From the NCBI GenBank assembly GCA_011046295.1, contig DSAV01000082.1, forward strand, positions 1-15,344: a stretch of DNA of 15,344 nt. Direction: 5' to 3'. Source of the stretch: Deltaproteobacteria bacterium. GTDB lineage: Bacteria > Desulfobacterota > Syntrophia > Syntrophales > Smithellaceae. Below the pieces are notes generated by a model. That model made no database searches. It saw only the letters and a program-made list of their open reading frames with translations, and was not told the DNA's origin. The translations under genes were made by a program, and so were the position numbers. Position 1 is the stretch's first letter; each line of letters begins with the position of its first letter. Positions 1-6,799 of the stretch are shown here, in pieces.

Positions 1-44
1 TTGAACTTGAACTCCGCTGAATGCTTCTTGACTTTCTTCCCCAT
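1..44 (-). CDS. IS3-family OrfA-like transposase, N-terminal fragment
   Basis: The minus-strand ATG at 44-42 opens a frame reading MGKKVKKHSAEFKF before the window ends. A basic start followed by a HSAEFK-type motif is characteristic of the helix-turn-helix OrfA proteins of IS3-family elements, which bind the IS ends and normally form OrfAB by frameshifting. An AAGGAGG ribosome site lies 7 bases upstream of the ATG. The same residues occur at 15300-15344. Only about 14 codons are visible, so the family call rests on a short motif. Another IS family with a similar N-terminus is possible. Confidence 0.6.
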   Translation of the reverse strand, partial: MGKKVKKHSAEFKF

Positions 45-122
45 TTGATGTCCTCCTTTTTCTTAAATTTACAAGAAGGCATCTCTCTGTGCAACTGGTT
101 TCCTAAATGGGGCGCATGACCG
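1..122 (-). mobile_element. End of an IS3-like insertion sequence (partial, outward facing)
   Basis: These 122 bases are the exact reverse complement of 15222-15343. Read on the minus strand they give the IS terminal region, a strong Shine-Dalgarno site (AAGGAGG) and a transposase start that runs off the window. The identity stops abruptly after position 122, which marks the outer limit of the element to within a base or two. The terminal stretch (GTCATGCGCCCC and onward) resembles IS3-family inverted repeats in style, but the exact tip cannot be fixed without a full copy or a target duplication. Confidence 0.75.
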
Positions 123-208
123 TAACTACCCGGAATATATAGTGATATTAGAGACAGTCGGGTAATAAGCGAAGGTAATAATGAATGAATAAAAATAGTT
201 TGTTGTGC

Positions 209-237
209 TTGACTTTCCTCTTTTTTTTATGGTAATT
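209..237 (+). promoter_or_regulatory. Weak candidate promoter for the M23 peptidase gene
   Basis: TTGACT at 209-214 is a good -35 box. GGTAAT (231-236) or GTAATT (232-237) lies 16-17 bases downstream as a poor -10. A start from here would fall almost at the ATG at 247, implying a very short or absent leader. No other promoter-like pair is evident between the IS end and the gene. The call is tentative. Confidence 0.25.
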
Positions 238-246
238 AAATGACTT

Positions 247-1197
247 ATGGTAAGCTTTAAAACCTGGAAAAATTTGTGGAAGCAAAGAGAATCGGGTAAT
301 TTGTTTACCTTAATGTTCATTCCCCGTGCCAATGGTGCTGTTAAAAAGATATCTATTCCGGAATCATTGGCTCGTTTTCTTTGTGCAATTACCGCTGTTG
401 TTTTTCTTGCATCCCTCTATCTTATTTATGATTATGCCAGCATTAAAAGAGACAAGGCTGAATTGCTGCGGCTCAGAGTACAAACCACAGAGCAGGCGCA
501 CCAAGTTAAGGAATTGGCCCTGAAAGTGGACGAATTTGCTGACCGGATGGAGGAGCTGAGGCAGTTCGACCAAAAAATAAGAATTTTCGCCAGTTACCAG
601 ACAGCAAGGGATAAAAAAATGCCTTTAGGCATTGGCGGCGCCGGCACTTCGGAAGTGAGGTTAAGGGAGCTTTTGGATTCAGATCAGAGAAAACTGGTTG
701 AGGAGGCACGCAAGGGCATTTCCGCGCTGAGTGAAGACGCGGCTTACAGAGAGCAAAGCTTTAATGAGATACTCTCTTTTTTAAGAGAACAAAAATCAAT
801 TCTTGCCGCCACGCCGTCAATCTGGCCGGTTAGAGGCTGGGTAACTTCCGAATTTGGCATGAGACAATCGCCATTTTCCGCCGGCCTCGAATTCCATAAT
901 GGTATTGATATAGCGACAAGGAAAGGGAGAGAAGTAGTGTCGCCCGCTGATGGTTTGATACTGGAAGCGTCTTATAGCGCGCGGGAGGGCAATTATATTA
1001 GAATAGACCACGGTCATGGGTACAGCACGTATTATTGTCATTTAAACAAGATTGTAATAAAAGAAGGCACGCGAGTTAAAAGAGGGGATTTGATAGGTCA
1101 TGTTGGCAGTACCGGTCGTTCCACAGGCCCGCATTTACACTATACCGTTTTAGTGAATAATGTTCCGGTTAATCCGAGAAGGTACTTAAAAAGATAA
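247..1197 (+). CDS. Membrane-anchored M23 (LytM-type) metallopeptidase
   Basis: A 316-residue protein of the M23 family, whose members are zinc endopeptidases that cut peptidoglycan cross-bridges, or inactive activators of amidases. A single membrane segment lies at about 43-61. A charged, coiled-coil-like stretch follows (about 65-110), and the peptidase domain fills about 190-316. The catalytic set looks intact: H217 and D221 (FHNGID) and H298 of the HLH motif as zinc ligands, with H265 (YYCHL) and H296 as the other active-site histidines, so activity is plausible. The N-terminus (TLMFIPRANG) is typical of this subgroup, which often sits beside secA in Desulfobacterota. The ATG at 247 has no good Shine-Dalgarno site but is the only start that keeps the anchor. 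An IS200-like element begins 10 bp after the stop. Confidence 0.88.
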   Translation: MVSFKTWKNLWKQRESGNLFTLMFIPRANGAVKKISIPESLARFLCAITAVVFLASLYLIYDYASIKRDKAELLRLRVQTTEQAHQVKELALKVDEFADRMEELRQFDQKIRIFASYQTARDKKMPLGIGGAGTSEVRLRELLDSDQRKLVEEARKGISALSEDAAYREQSFNEILSFLREQKSILAATPSIWPVRGWVTSEFGMRQSPFSAGLEFHNGIDIATRKGREVVSPADGLILEASYSAREGNYIRIDHGHGYSTYYCHLNKIVIKEGTRVKRGDLIGHVGSTGRSTGPHLHYTVLVNNVPVNPRRYLKR

Positions 1198-1218
1198 GTC
1201 TTTTTACTCTTAGCAAAT

Positions 1219-1237
1219 CCCCTGACGTAGTCAGGGG
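1219..1237 (+). repeat. Left-end subterminal hairpin of the IS200-like element
   Basis: CCCCTGAC, a GTA loop and GTCAGGGG form a perfect 8-bp stem 12 bases inside the proposed left boundary. In IS200/IS605 elements TnpA binds such hairpins. A guide sequence at the 5' foot pairs with the cleavage site. Here GCAAA at 1213-1217 could pair with TTTAC at four of five positions. Confidence 0.7.
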
Positions 1238-1243
1238 TGGGGT

Positions 1244-1288
1244 GTGGGGGCGAAGGCCCCACGCATTTAGCGAATCAACGTAGTTGAT
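1244..1288 (+). repeat. Two further hairpins in the tnpA leader
   Basis: A stem with GTGGGG and CCCCAC arms (1244-1262) is followed by ATCAAC-GTA-GTTGAT (1274-1288), a perfect 6-bp stem. The second shares its GTA loop with the left-end hairpin. They lie between the IS end and the TnpA ribosome site. Leader structures in IS200 elements are known to limit transposase expression, so a similar role is possible but unproven. Confidence 0.45.
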
Positions 1289-1332
1289 GAGCATGGGATT
1301 TTGCTGTAACCTGGATATTGGAGGAATCGGGT

Positions 1333-1776
1333 ATGGATGGTTACAACAGGTCTTCCCATGCGAAATATCGTTGTGAGTATCACTTTGTTTGGGTTCCGAA
1401 ATATCGATACCATGTCTTGGTGCAGGATATCAAGCCGCGGTTAAAAGAGATTCTGGTGGAATTATGCGAGTGGCTGGACATCATGATCATAGAAGGTGCG
1501 ATATGTTCGGATCATGTGCATATGTATTTATCCGTGCCGCCGAAATATTCTCCGTCCCAGGTGATGAAGATACTCAAGGGCAAAAGTTCCGAGCGCCTGC
1601 GTGAGGAGTTTCCGGAATTAGGAAAGAAGTACTGGGGGATGCACATTTGGGCGCGTGGATATTTTGTAAGCACTGTGGGTATCAATAGCACCGTGATACA
1701 GAATTATGTGAAAGAGCAAGCAGAGGAGCAAATTCGCGAAGAACATCTCAGGCTATGGAAGGACGACAGCGGATGA
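1333..1776 (+). CDS. tnpA: IS200/IS605-family TnpA transposase (Y1 HUH)
   Basis: A 147-residue single-strand DNA transposase. It excises and integrates the IS as a circular single strand through a 5'-phosphotyrosine intermediate and works as a dimer. The HUH motif is H61-V-H63 (SDHVHMYL). The probable catalytic tyrosine is Y125 in NYVKEQ, with Q129 placed to complete the metal site. GYFVSTVG and the N-terminal EYHFVWVPKYR stretch are also typical. It appears full length and intact. I chose ATG 1333 because GGAGG at 1320-1324 sits 8 bases upstream. A TTG at 1318 would add five residues but overlaps that ribosome site. No tnpB or accessory gene accompanies it, so this is the IS200 type. Confidence 0.9.
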   Translation: MDGYNRSSHAKYRCEYHFVWVPKYRYHVLVQDIKPRLKEILVELCEWLDIMIIEGAICSDHVHMYLSVPPKYSPSQVMKILKGKSSERLREEFPELGKKYWGMHIWARGYFVSTVGINSTVIQNYVKEQAEEQIREEHLRLWKDDSG

Positions 1777-1806
1777 CATTGTCAGGAGTCGTCGTCCTTT
1801 ATAAGG

Positions 1807-1825
1807 CCACCGACAAGGTCGGTGG
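1807..1825 (+). repeat. Right-end subterminal hairpin of the IS200-like element
   Basis: CCACCGAC, an AAG loop and GTCGGTGG form a perfect 8-bp stem ending 8 bases before the proposed right cut at 1833. Its stem size and 3-base loop match the left-end hairpin at 1219-1237, as expected for the two TnpA binding sites of one element. Confidence 0.7.
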
Positions 1826-1857
1826 TAGTTTACTTAATTTCAAAAAATTGAATCTCG

Positions 1858-1884
1858 TTGAAATGACGAGCCTGATAGTAGAAT
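1858..1884 (+). promoter_or_regulatory. Candidate promoter upstream of secA
   Basis: TTGAAA (1858-1863) and TAGAAT (1879-1884) each match the sigma-70 consensus at five of six positions. The 15-base spacer is short. A transcript would begin near 1891 and would carry the hairpin/U-tract at 1946-1971 in its leader before secA. Confidence 0.3.
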
Positions 1885-1889
1885 TTTTT

Positions 1890-1911
1890 CTGACATTTAT
1901 CAGTTTTTTTT
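1890..1911 (+). terminator. Weak U-tract hairpin
   Basis: CTGA and TCAG arms around a 6-base loop are followed directly by eight T residues (1904-1911). The 4-bp stem is short. A longer alternative (CTGATA 1872-1877 with TATCAG 1898-1903) ends at the same T run. It may be part of the original terminator of the M23 gene, now displaced by the IS200-like element. Confidence 0.35.
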
Positions 1912-1945
1912 GGCGGGTATCTTGCACCAATTTCGAGCTGATTTT

Positions 1946-1971
1946 ACCGGTGAATACGCCGGTTTTTTTTT
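1946..1971 (+). terminator. Intrinsic terminator just upstream of secA
   Basis: ACCGGTG, an AATA loop and CGCCGGT form a 7-bp stem with one T-G wobble, followed by a run of nine T residues (1963-1971). It ends only 31 bases before the secA start, leaving little room for a separate secA promoter downstream. It therefore either ends M23 or IS transcription or works as an attenuator in a secA leader. Confidence 0.65.
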
Positions 1972-2002
1972 GCAGGTGATAAAAGTATACAGGTTATAAA
2001 AT

Positions 2003-4525
2003 ATGATTGAATACGTCATGAAAAAAGTTGTGGGGACTAAAAATGACCGTGAATTAAAACGGTATTCATTTATTTTATCCGAAGTAAACGATCTTGAGCC
2101 GGTGATGATGTCCCTTAGTGACTCAGAATTAAAGTCAAAAACTCAACACTTTAGAGATAAATTAAAAAATGGGTTAAGTCTTGATGATATTCTGCCGGAA
2201 GCCTTTGCCGTGGCCAGGGAAGCGTCGCGCAGAACTCTCTTGATGCGCCCTTTTGATGTTCAGGTAATCGGCGGCATTGTCCTGCATGAGGGTAAAATAG
2301 CGGAAATGAAAACGGGTGAAGGAAAAACCCTGGCTGCGACAATGCCCCTGTATCTTAATGCGCTGGAAGGAAAAGGGTGTCATGTTGTAACCGTGAATGA
2401 TTATCTGGCAAAAAGAGACGCCGAATGGATGGGACCAATTTATAATTATTTGGGTTTAAGTGTCGGAGTTATTGTGCATGGCATGGATGATGTGGAAAGA
2501 AGAGATGCATATAATGCCGATATTACTTACGGCACAAATAATGAATTTGGATTCGATTATCTTCGCGACAACATGAAATTTAATCTGGAAGATTATGTAC
2601 AGAGAGATTTTAATTATGCTATTGTCGATGAGGTCGACAGTATATTGATAGATGAAGCAAGAACGCCTCTGATTATTTCCGGGCCATCGGAAGAAACAAC
2701 AGACAAATACCAGAAAATCAATCAGATAATTCCGAGATTAAAAAAGGGTGATGATTATTCTATTGATGAAAAAAGCCGCACGGTTGCACTGACAGAAGAA
2801 GGGGTCGCGCGTGTTGAGCAATTATTAAACGTCCCGAATCTTTATGAACCGAAAAACATTGAAATAGTTCATCATGTAAATCAAGCTCTCAAAGCTCACA
2901 CACTGTTCAAGAGGGATGTTGATTATCTGGTTAAAGACGGCCAGGTGATTATCGTAGATGAATTTACTGGCAGGGTAATGCCCGGACGTCGCTATAGTGA
3001 CGGATTGCATCAGGCGCTGGAGGCAAAAGAAAGAGTCAAGATAGAAAAGGAAAATCAGACTCTTGCTTCTATTACTTTTCAGAATTATTTCAGAATGTAT
3101 GAAAAACTGGCTGGAATGACGGGAACTGCGGACACGGAAGCGGCGGAATTTAAAAAAATTTACAATCTGGATGTTGTTGTCGTGCCCACGAACATGCCGA
3201 TGGTACGGAAAGACTATAATGACCTGATTTATAAAACGGAAGAAGAAAAAATAAGAGCCGTTATTGAGGAAGTAAAGGAACTGAACAGCCAGAAAAGGCC
3301 TGTTTTAATCGGAACAATATCTATAGAAAAATCGGAATTGCTAAGTAAATATCTCACCCGTGCAGGGATAAAGCATCATATTCTCAATGCTAAAAATCAC
3401 GAGAAAGAAGCGGAAATTGTCGCTCAGGCGGGGCAGCCGGGAATGGTCACCATATCGACCAACATGGCGGGACGCGGTACGGATATCCGTTTGGGAGAGG
3501 GAATTGCCGATGTGGGAGGGTTGCACATTCTGGGAACCGAACGACATGAAAGCCGTCGCATAGATAACCAGTTGCGCGGCCGTTCCGGGCGTCAGGGAGA
3601 CGACGGTTCATCGCGTTTTTTCCTTTCACTGGAGGATGATTTACTGAGAATATTCGGGGCAGAAAGAATCTCCTCTATTATGGATAGAATAGGGATAGAA
3701 GAGAACCAGCCGATCGAGCATAAATATATTTCCCGAGCCATAGAAAACGCACAAAAACGAGTGGAAGGCCAAAACTTTGATATACGTAAACATCTGCTGG
3801 ATTATGACGATGTAATGAACAGGCAAAGAAAAGTAATCTATGAGCAGAGAAAAAAAGTGTTAAAAGGCATAGACTTATGGGCTGATATTGATGAGATGGT
3901 TGAGGAGATTGTAGACGACCTCCTGTTGGAATATGCCAATGAAAAGGCTCATGTTCAGGATTGGAATCTTAAAGGTCTGGATGACGCCGTATTCAAACAC
4001 TTTAATATGAAACTAAATCTCGAATCAAATGAAGAAATATCAACATCCGTTGATCAGATGCGAGATTACATCGCAGAAAATGTTCGTAAACTTTTGCGCG
4101 ATAAAGAGAAGGATTTCGGCAACGAGCTCATGAATTACCTGATGAAGGTGATAATGTTGCAGGCGATAGATATTCACTGGAAGGAGCATCTGCTGGCCAT
4201 GGACCATTTGCGTGAAGGTATCGGATTACGCGGTTATGGACAGAAAGACCCGATACGGGAATATCAGCGTGAAGGCTACGAGATGTTCATGGATATGATA
4301 TTTCGTATAAAAATCAATACTATTGAAAAGTTATGCATGGTAAGAATTCAGACGGAGGAAGAGGTAGAAAATATCGCAAAAAAGCAAAAACAAGATTACA
4401 GGTTAAGTCGAGGAGAGGATGAGCCGGCGAAGCAGACAATAAGACGGGAAAGTTCAAAGGTCGGCCGAAATGAACCATGTCCCTGCGGCAGCGGGAAAAA
4501 ATATAAGAAATGCTGCGGCGCCTGA
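2003..4525 (+). CDS. secA: Protein translocase ATPase SecA
   Basis: An 840-residue peripheral membrane ATPase that drives unfolded preproteins through SecYEG. The N-terminus (KVVGTKNDRELKR) is the usual SecA opening. Walker A is MKTGEGKT (102-109) and Walker B is DEVDSILIDEA (209-219). The second nucleotide-binding lobe has TNMAGRGTDI followed by GGLHILGTERHESRRIDNQLRGRSGRQGD (split here as GGLHILGTERHESRR and IDNQLRGRSGRQGD). The C-terminus carries a zinc motif with C826, C828, C837 and C838, the element that binds SecB and phospholipids in other species. It is shorter than the 901-residue E. coli protein, as in many bacteria. The ATG at 2003 has only a weak AGG upstream. An in-frame ATG at 2018 would remove five residues. 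The gene follows a terminator-like hairpin and lies 24 bp before argJ. Confidence 0.97.
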   Translation: MIEYVMKKVVGTKNDRELKRYSFILSEVNDLEPVMMSLSDSELKSKTQHFRDKLKNGLSLDDILPEAFAVAREASRRTLLMRPFDVQVIGGIVLHEGKIAEMKTGEGKTLAATMPLYLNALEGKGCHVVTVNDYLAKRDAEWMGPIYNYLGLSVGVIVHGMDDVERRDAYNADITYGTNNEFGFDYLRDNMKFNLEDYVQRDFNYAIVDEVDSILIDEARTPLIISGPSEETTDKYQKINQIIPRLKKGDDYSIDEKSRTVALTEEGVARVEQLLNVPNLYEPKNIEIVHHVNQALKAHTLFKRDVDYLVKDGQVIIVDEFTGRVMPGRRYSDGLHQALEAKERVKIEKENQTLASITFQNYFRMYEKLAGMTGTADTEAAEFKKIYNLDVVVVPTNMPMVRKDYNDLIYKTEEEKIRAVIEEVKELNSQKRPVLIGTISIEKSELLSKYLTRAGIKHHILNAKNHEKEAEIVAQAGQPGMVTISTNMAGRGTDIRLGEGIADVGGLHILGTERHESRRIDNQLRGRSGRQGDDGSSRFFLSLEDDLLRIFGAERISSIMDRIGIEENQPIEHKYISRAIENAQKRVEGQNFDIRKHLLDYDDVMNRQRKVIYEQRKKVLKGIDLWADIDEMVEEIVDDLLLEYANEKAHVQDWNLKGLDDAVFKHFNMKLNLESNEEISTSVDQMRDYIAENVRKLLRDKEKDFGNELMNYLMKVIMLQAIDIHWKEHLLAMDHLREGIGLRGYGQKDPIREYQREGYEMFMDMIFRIKINTIEKLCMVRIQTEEEVENIAKKQKQDYRLSRGEDEPAKQTIRRESSKVGRNEPCPCGSGKKYKKCCGA

Positions 4526-4549
4526 ATATAAAAAATAGGAGTATGCCTA

Positions 4550-5749
4550 ATGCCCAAAAAAGAAAATAAAATAAGCGTGCCCGGTTTCACAGCAAATGGC
4601 ATATCGGTGGGGATAAAGAGTCCAAGCCAAAAAGACCTCGGGTTAATTCATTGTAATATCCCTGCAAGAGTAGCTGCAGTATTTACAAAAAATTCTTTTA
4701 AAGCCGCTCCTTTATTAATAAACGCGGAGCGTATTAAAAGAGGAATGGCTCAGTCGATAATTACAAACAGTGGATGCGCTAATGCAGCCACGGGTAAGCA
4801 GGGTTATAAAGATGCGTTAATTATTTCCGGCGAAATAGCCAAAGAGCTACAGATAAAAGAGGAGCTTGTATTATTGAGTTCAACGGGAGTTATAGGGAAA
4901 AGGCTTCCTGTAAAGAAAATTACCAGTGGAATCGGGAAACTGGTGAAAGGATTAAATGAATTTGGGATTGAGGATGCGCAATCAGCGATGATGACCACGG
5001 ATAAATTCCCAAAAATATCCATAAAAAAGGGAATAGTCGGGGCAAGAGACATTACAATTTGCGGCATTGCGAAAGGAGCGGGAATGATTGAGCCAAATAT
5101 GGCTACCATGTTGACTTACGTAATGACGGACGCTCTGATCGACAGCAAAGCTTTAAATACCGTATTTCGTCAGGCTATTGACGCTACTTTTAACACGATA
5201 AGCGTTGACGGATGCATGAGTACAAATGATATGGCAATAATTATGGCCAATGGCATGGCAAAAAATAATCCTCTGGAAAGAGCTCAGGCCCGCTTGCAAC
5301 TCTTTCGTGAAATGCTTTGTGATGTTTTAATGGAACTTTGCCAGGCAGTGGTCAAAGATGGTGAAGGAGCGACAAAATTTATTACAATATTGGTGGAAGG
5401 GGCGAAATCAAGATCAGAAGCAAGACGCGCCGCATATGCCGTGGCAAATTCGAATTTGGTCAAAACCGCCTTTTACGGATGTGACCCAAATTGGGGCAGA
5501 ATAATAGCTGCTCTTGGCTCTTCGGGGATAACTCTGGAAAGAGAGCGCGTGACACTGTATTTAGGTAATGTTTTGGTCTTTTCCCAGGATTCTCCGGTTA
5601 ATTATAACTCAATCAAACTAAAAGACATTTTTCAAAAAAATAAAATAGATGTTCGCATCGGATTGGGAGCCGGTGATAAATCCTATTGCGTTTATACCTC
5701 GGATTTGTCCTATGAATACGTAAAAATAAATGCAGAATACGCAACCTGA
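4550..5749 (+). CDS. argJ: Glutamate N-acetyltransferase (ornithine acetyltransferase) ArgJ
   Basis: A 399-residue enzyme of arginine synthesis. It moves the acetyl group from N-acetylornithine to glutamate, recycling acetylglutamate. Some members also use acetyl-CoA for the first step, which sequence alone cannot settle. ArgJ precursors self-cleave before a threonine that becomes the N-terminal nucleophile. The site here is NMATML, with cleavage between A185 and T186. The oxyanion-hole motif SSTGVIG (110-116) and the GAGMIEP stretch before the cleavage site are present. The C-terminus (YVKINAEYAT) is typical, so the gene is complete. AGGAG at 4537-4541 lies 8 bases before the ATG. An out-of-frame ATG at 4543 can be ignored. 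It lies 24 bp after secA and is probably cotranscribed with it. Confidence 0.96.
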   Translation: MPKKENKISVPGFTANGISVGIKSPSQKDLGLIHCNIPARVAAVFTKNSFKAAPLLINAERIKRGMAQSIITNSGCANAATGKQGYKDALIISGEIAKELQIKEELVLLSSTGVIGKRLPVKKITSGIGKLVKGLNEFGIEDAQSAMMTTDKFPKISIKKGIVGARDITICGIAKGAGMIEPNMATMLTYVMTDALIDSKALNTVFRQAIDATFNTISVDGCMSTNDMAIIMANGMAKNNPLERAQARLQLFREMLCDVLMELCQAVVKDGEGATKFITILVEGAKSRSEARRAAYAVANSNLVKTAFYGCDPNWGRIIAALGSSGITLERERVTLYLGNVLVFSQDSPVNYNSIKLKDIFQKNKIDVRIGLGAGDKSYCVYTSDLSYEYVKINAEYAT

Positions 5750-5798
5750 ACAGGACATAGAACATGTTAACTTTATTATAAATATTTATTAATAAAGC

Positions 5799-5826
5799 TT
5801 GAAGATTTAACATTTATATGTTAAAT
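5799..5826 (+). promoter_or_regulatory. AT-rich palindrome and candidate promoter upstream of rpsB
   Basis: ATTTAACAT, a TTAT spacer and ATGTTAAAT form a perfect 9-bp inverted repeat at 5805-5826. It overlaps a possible promoter, TTGAAG (5799-5804) and TTAAAT (5821-5826), with a 16-base spacer. A related palindrome, AACATGTT, lies at 5761-5768. The overlap suggests an operator or an AT-rich promoter region, but no regulator can be named. Confidence 0.35.
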
Positions 5827-5854
5827 GCCGCAAAATTTCACACATTCTTGGATT

Positions 5855-5890
5855 GCCGGTATGTTGCTTTCTGAAGAAAGTTTACCGTGC
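5855..5890 (+). promoter_or_regulatory. Two-tier stem-loop in the rpsB leader
   Basis: An outer stem pairs CGGTA (5857-5861) with TACCG (5883-5887). It can extend to GC/GC around a bulged T. An inner stem pairs CTTTC (5867-5871) with GAAAG (5876-5880) around a TGAA loop. The structure ends 45 bases before the rpsB ATG. S2 is known to repress its own mRNA in several bacteria through leader structures, so this is a candidate autoregulatory site. I cannot match it to a described motif. Confidence 0.35.
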
Positions 5891-5935
5891 AAGTGGAAAA
5901 GGGTGGAGGAAAAAAACAAAAATAAGGAGAAAGTC

Positions 5936-6754
5936 ATGTCTGTAATTTCAATGAAATTATTGCTGGAAGCTGGCGTCCATTTCGGTCATCAGACAAACAA
6001 ATGGAACCCCAAGATGAAGCCTTATATTTTTGGGGCGAGAAACAATATTTACATCATCGACTTGCAACAGACTGTCGGCATGTTTCAAACGGCTTATAAC
6101 TTTGTAGTGGAAACTGTCGCGCAAGGGAAAGATGTGCTTTTTGTGGGAACAAAAAAGCAATCTCAGGAGGCTATTAAGGAAGAAGCTACGCGCTGCGGCA
6201 TGCCGTATGTGAATCACCGCTGGTTGGGAGGGATGTTGACGAATTTCGTTACGATTAAAAAGAGTATTGACCGTTTGAACAAATTGAGCGCTATGTTTGA
6301 AGATGATTCCATAAAAGCCTTTCCCAAAAAAGAAATAACGGCGATGCAAAAAGAGAAAGATAAACTGGAAAGCTTTTTGGGTGGCATTCGAAACATGAAA
6401 TCCATTCCCGCTGCCGTCTTTGTTGTGGATCCCAACCGTGAGCATATTGCCGTAAGGGAAGCAAAAAAACTGAAGGTTCCGATTGTTGCGATAGTCGACA
6501 CAAATTGCGATCCGGAAGATATAGATTATGTGATTCCCGGCAACGATGACGCAATCAGGGCGATTAAATTGTTCGCATCAAAATTTTCTGATGCGGTTTT
6601 GGAAGGAAAAGAACAATTTGAAGCAAGGTTATCTGCCGAATCCAATAAAGAATCAGACGTTGAGACAAAAACTTCCACGGAAGAGACAGATGTGCCGGAA
6701 AGCGTGGAAATGGAAGGCCATGATGACTTGGAAGAAAAATACGCAGACGTATGA
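5936..6754 (+). CDS. rpsB: 30S ribosomal protein S2
   Basis: A 272-residue small-subunit protein that binds late in assembly at the neck/back of the 30S subunit. It opens with MKLLLEAGVHFGHQTNKWNPKM (positions 6-27). It contains HRWLGGMLTN (94-103) and the C-terminal signature VDTNCDPEDIDYVIPGNDDA (188-207). Residues about 234-272 form a strongly acidic, probably disordered tail (many E and D), making it about 30 residues longer than E. coli S2. I set the start at ATG 5936, where AAGGAGA (5924-5930) is well placed and the protein aligns with S2. An upstream in-frame ATG at 5825 would add 37 residues unlike S2. The rpsB-tsf-pyrH-frr order is widely conserved. Confidence 0.97.
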   Translation: MSVISMKLLLEAGVHFGHQTNKWNPKMKPYIFGARNNIYIIDLQQTVGMFQTAYNFVVETVAQGKDVLFVGTKKQSQEAIKEEATRCGMPYVNHRWLGGMLTNFVTIKKSIDRLNKLSAMFEDDSIKAFPKKEITAMQKEKDKLESFLGGIRNMKSIPAAVFVVDPNREHIAVREAKKLKVPIVAIVDTNCDPEDIDYVIPGNDDAIRAIKLFASKFSDAVLEGKEQFEARLSAESNKESDVETKTSTEETDVPESVEMEGHDDLEEKYADV

Positions 6755-6799
6755 TACAAATAAATAATATATTAATGATTAGGTAAGGAGGGTTGTGCG

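Larger units (their letters stand above)
1208..1833 (+). mobile_element. Complete IS200-like element (IS200/IS605 family, TnpA only)
   Basis: The proposed 626-bp element contains one Y1 transposase and no tnpB. Near each end is a perfect 8-bp hairpin with a 3-base loop, at 1219-1237 and 1807-1825. The pentamer TTTAC precedes the proposed left boundary (1203-1207) and forms the proposed right boundary (1829-1833), as expected for elements that are cut 3' of a short motif at both ends. There are no terminal inverted repeats or target duplication, which fits the single-strand mechanism of this family. The size matches the IS200 group. Boundaries are inferred from these motifs. Confidence 0.75.

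Noticed and set aside
1318..1332. TTG start of tnpA
   Set aside because: It overlaps the GGAGG that serves ATG 1333, and the five added residues are not part of the TnpA fold.
1208..1833. IS605-type element with tnpB and an omega RNA
   Set aside because: There is no second reading frame or RuvC-like motif, and the element is too short. It is TnpA only.
1755..1979. 74-residue open frame across the IS right end
   Set aside because: It overlaps tnpA, the right-end hairpin and both terminators, with no recognisable protein features.
5825..5935. In-frame 37-residue N-terminal extension of S2 starting at ATG 5825
   Set aside because: It is unlike any S2 N-terminus, has no ribosome site, and overlaps the leader stem-loop. 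ATG 5936 has AAGGAGA at proper spacing.
5957..6445. 162-residue minus-strand open frame opposite rpsB
   Set aside because: It lies wholly antisense to a conserved gene and has no ribosome site or family resemblance, so it is a shadow of rpsB.
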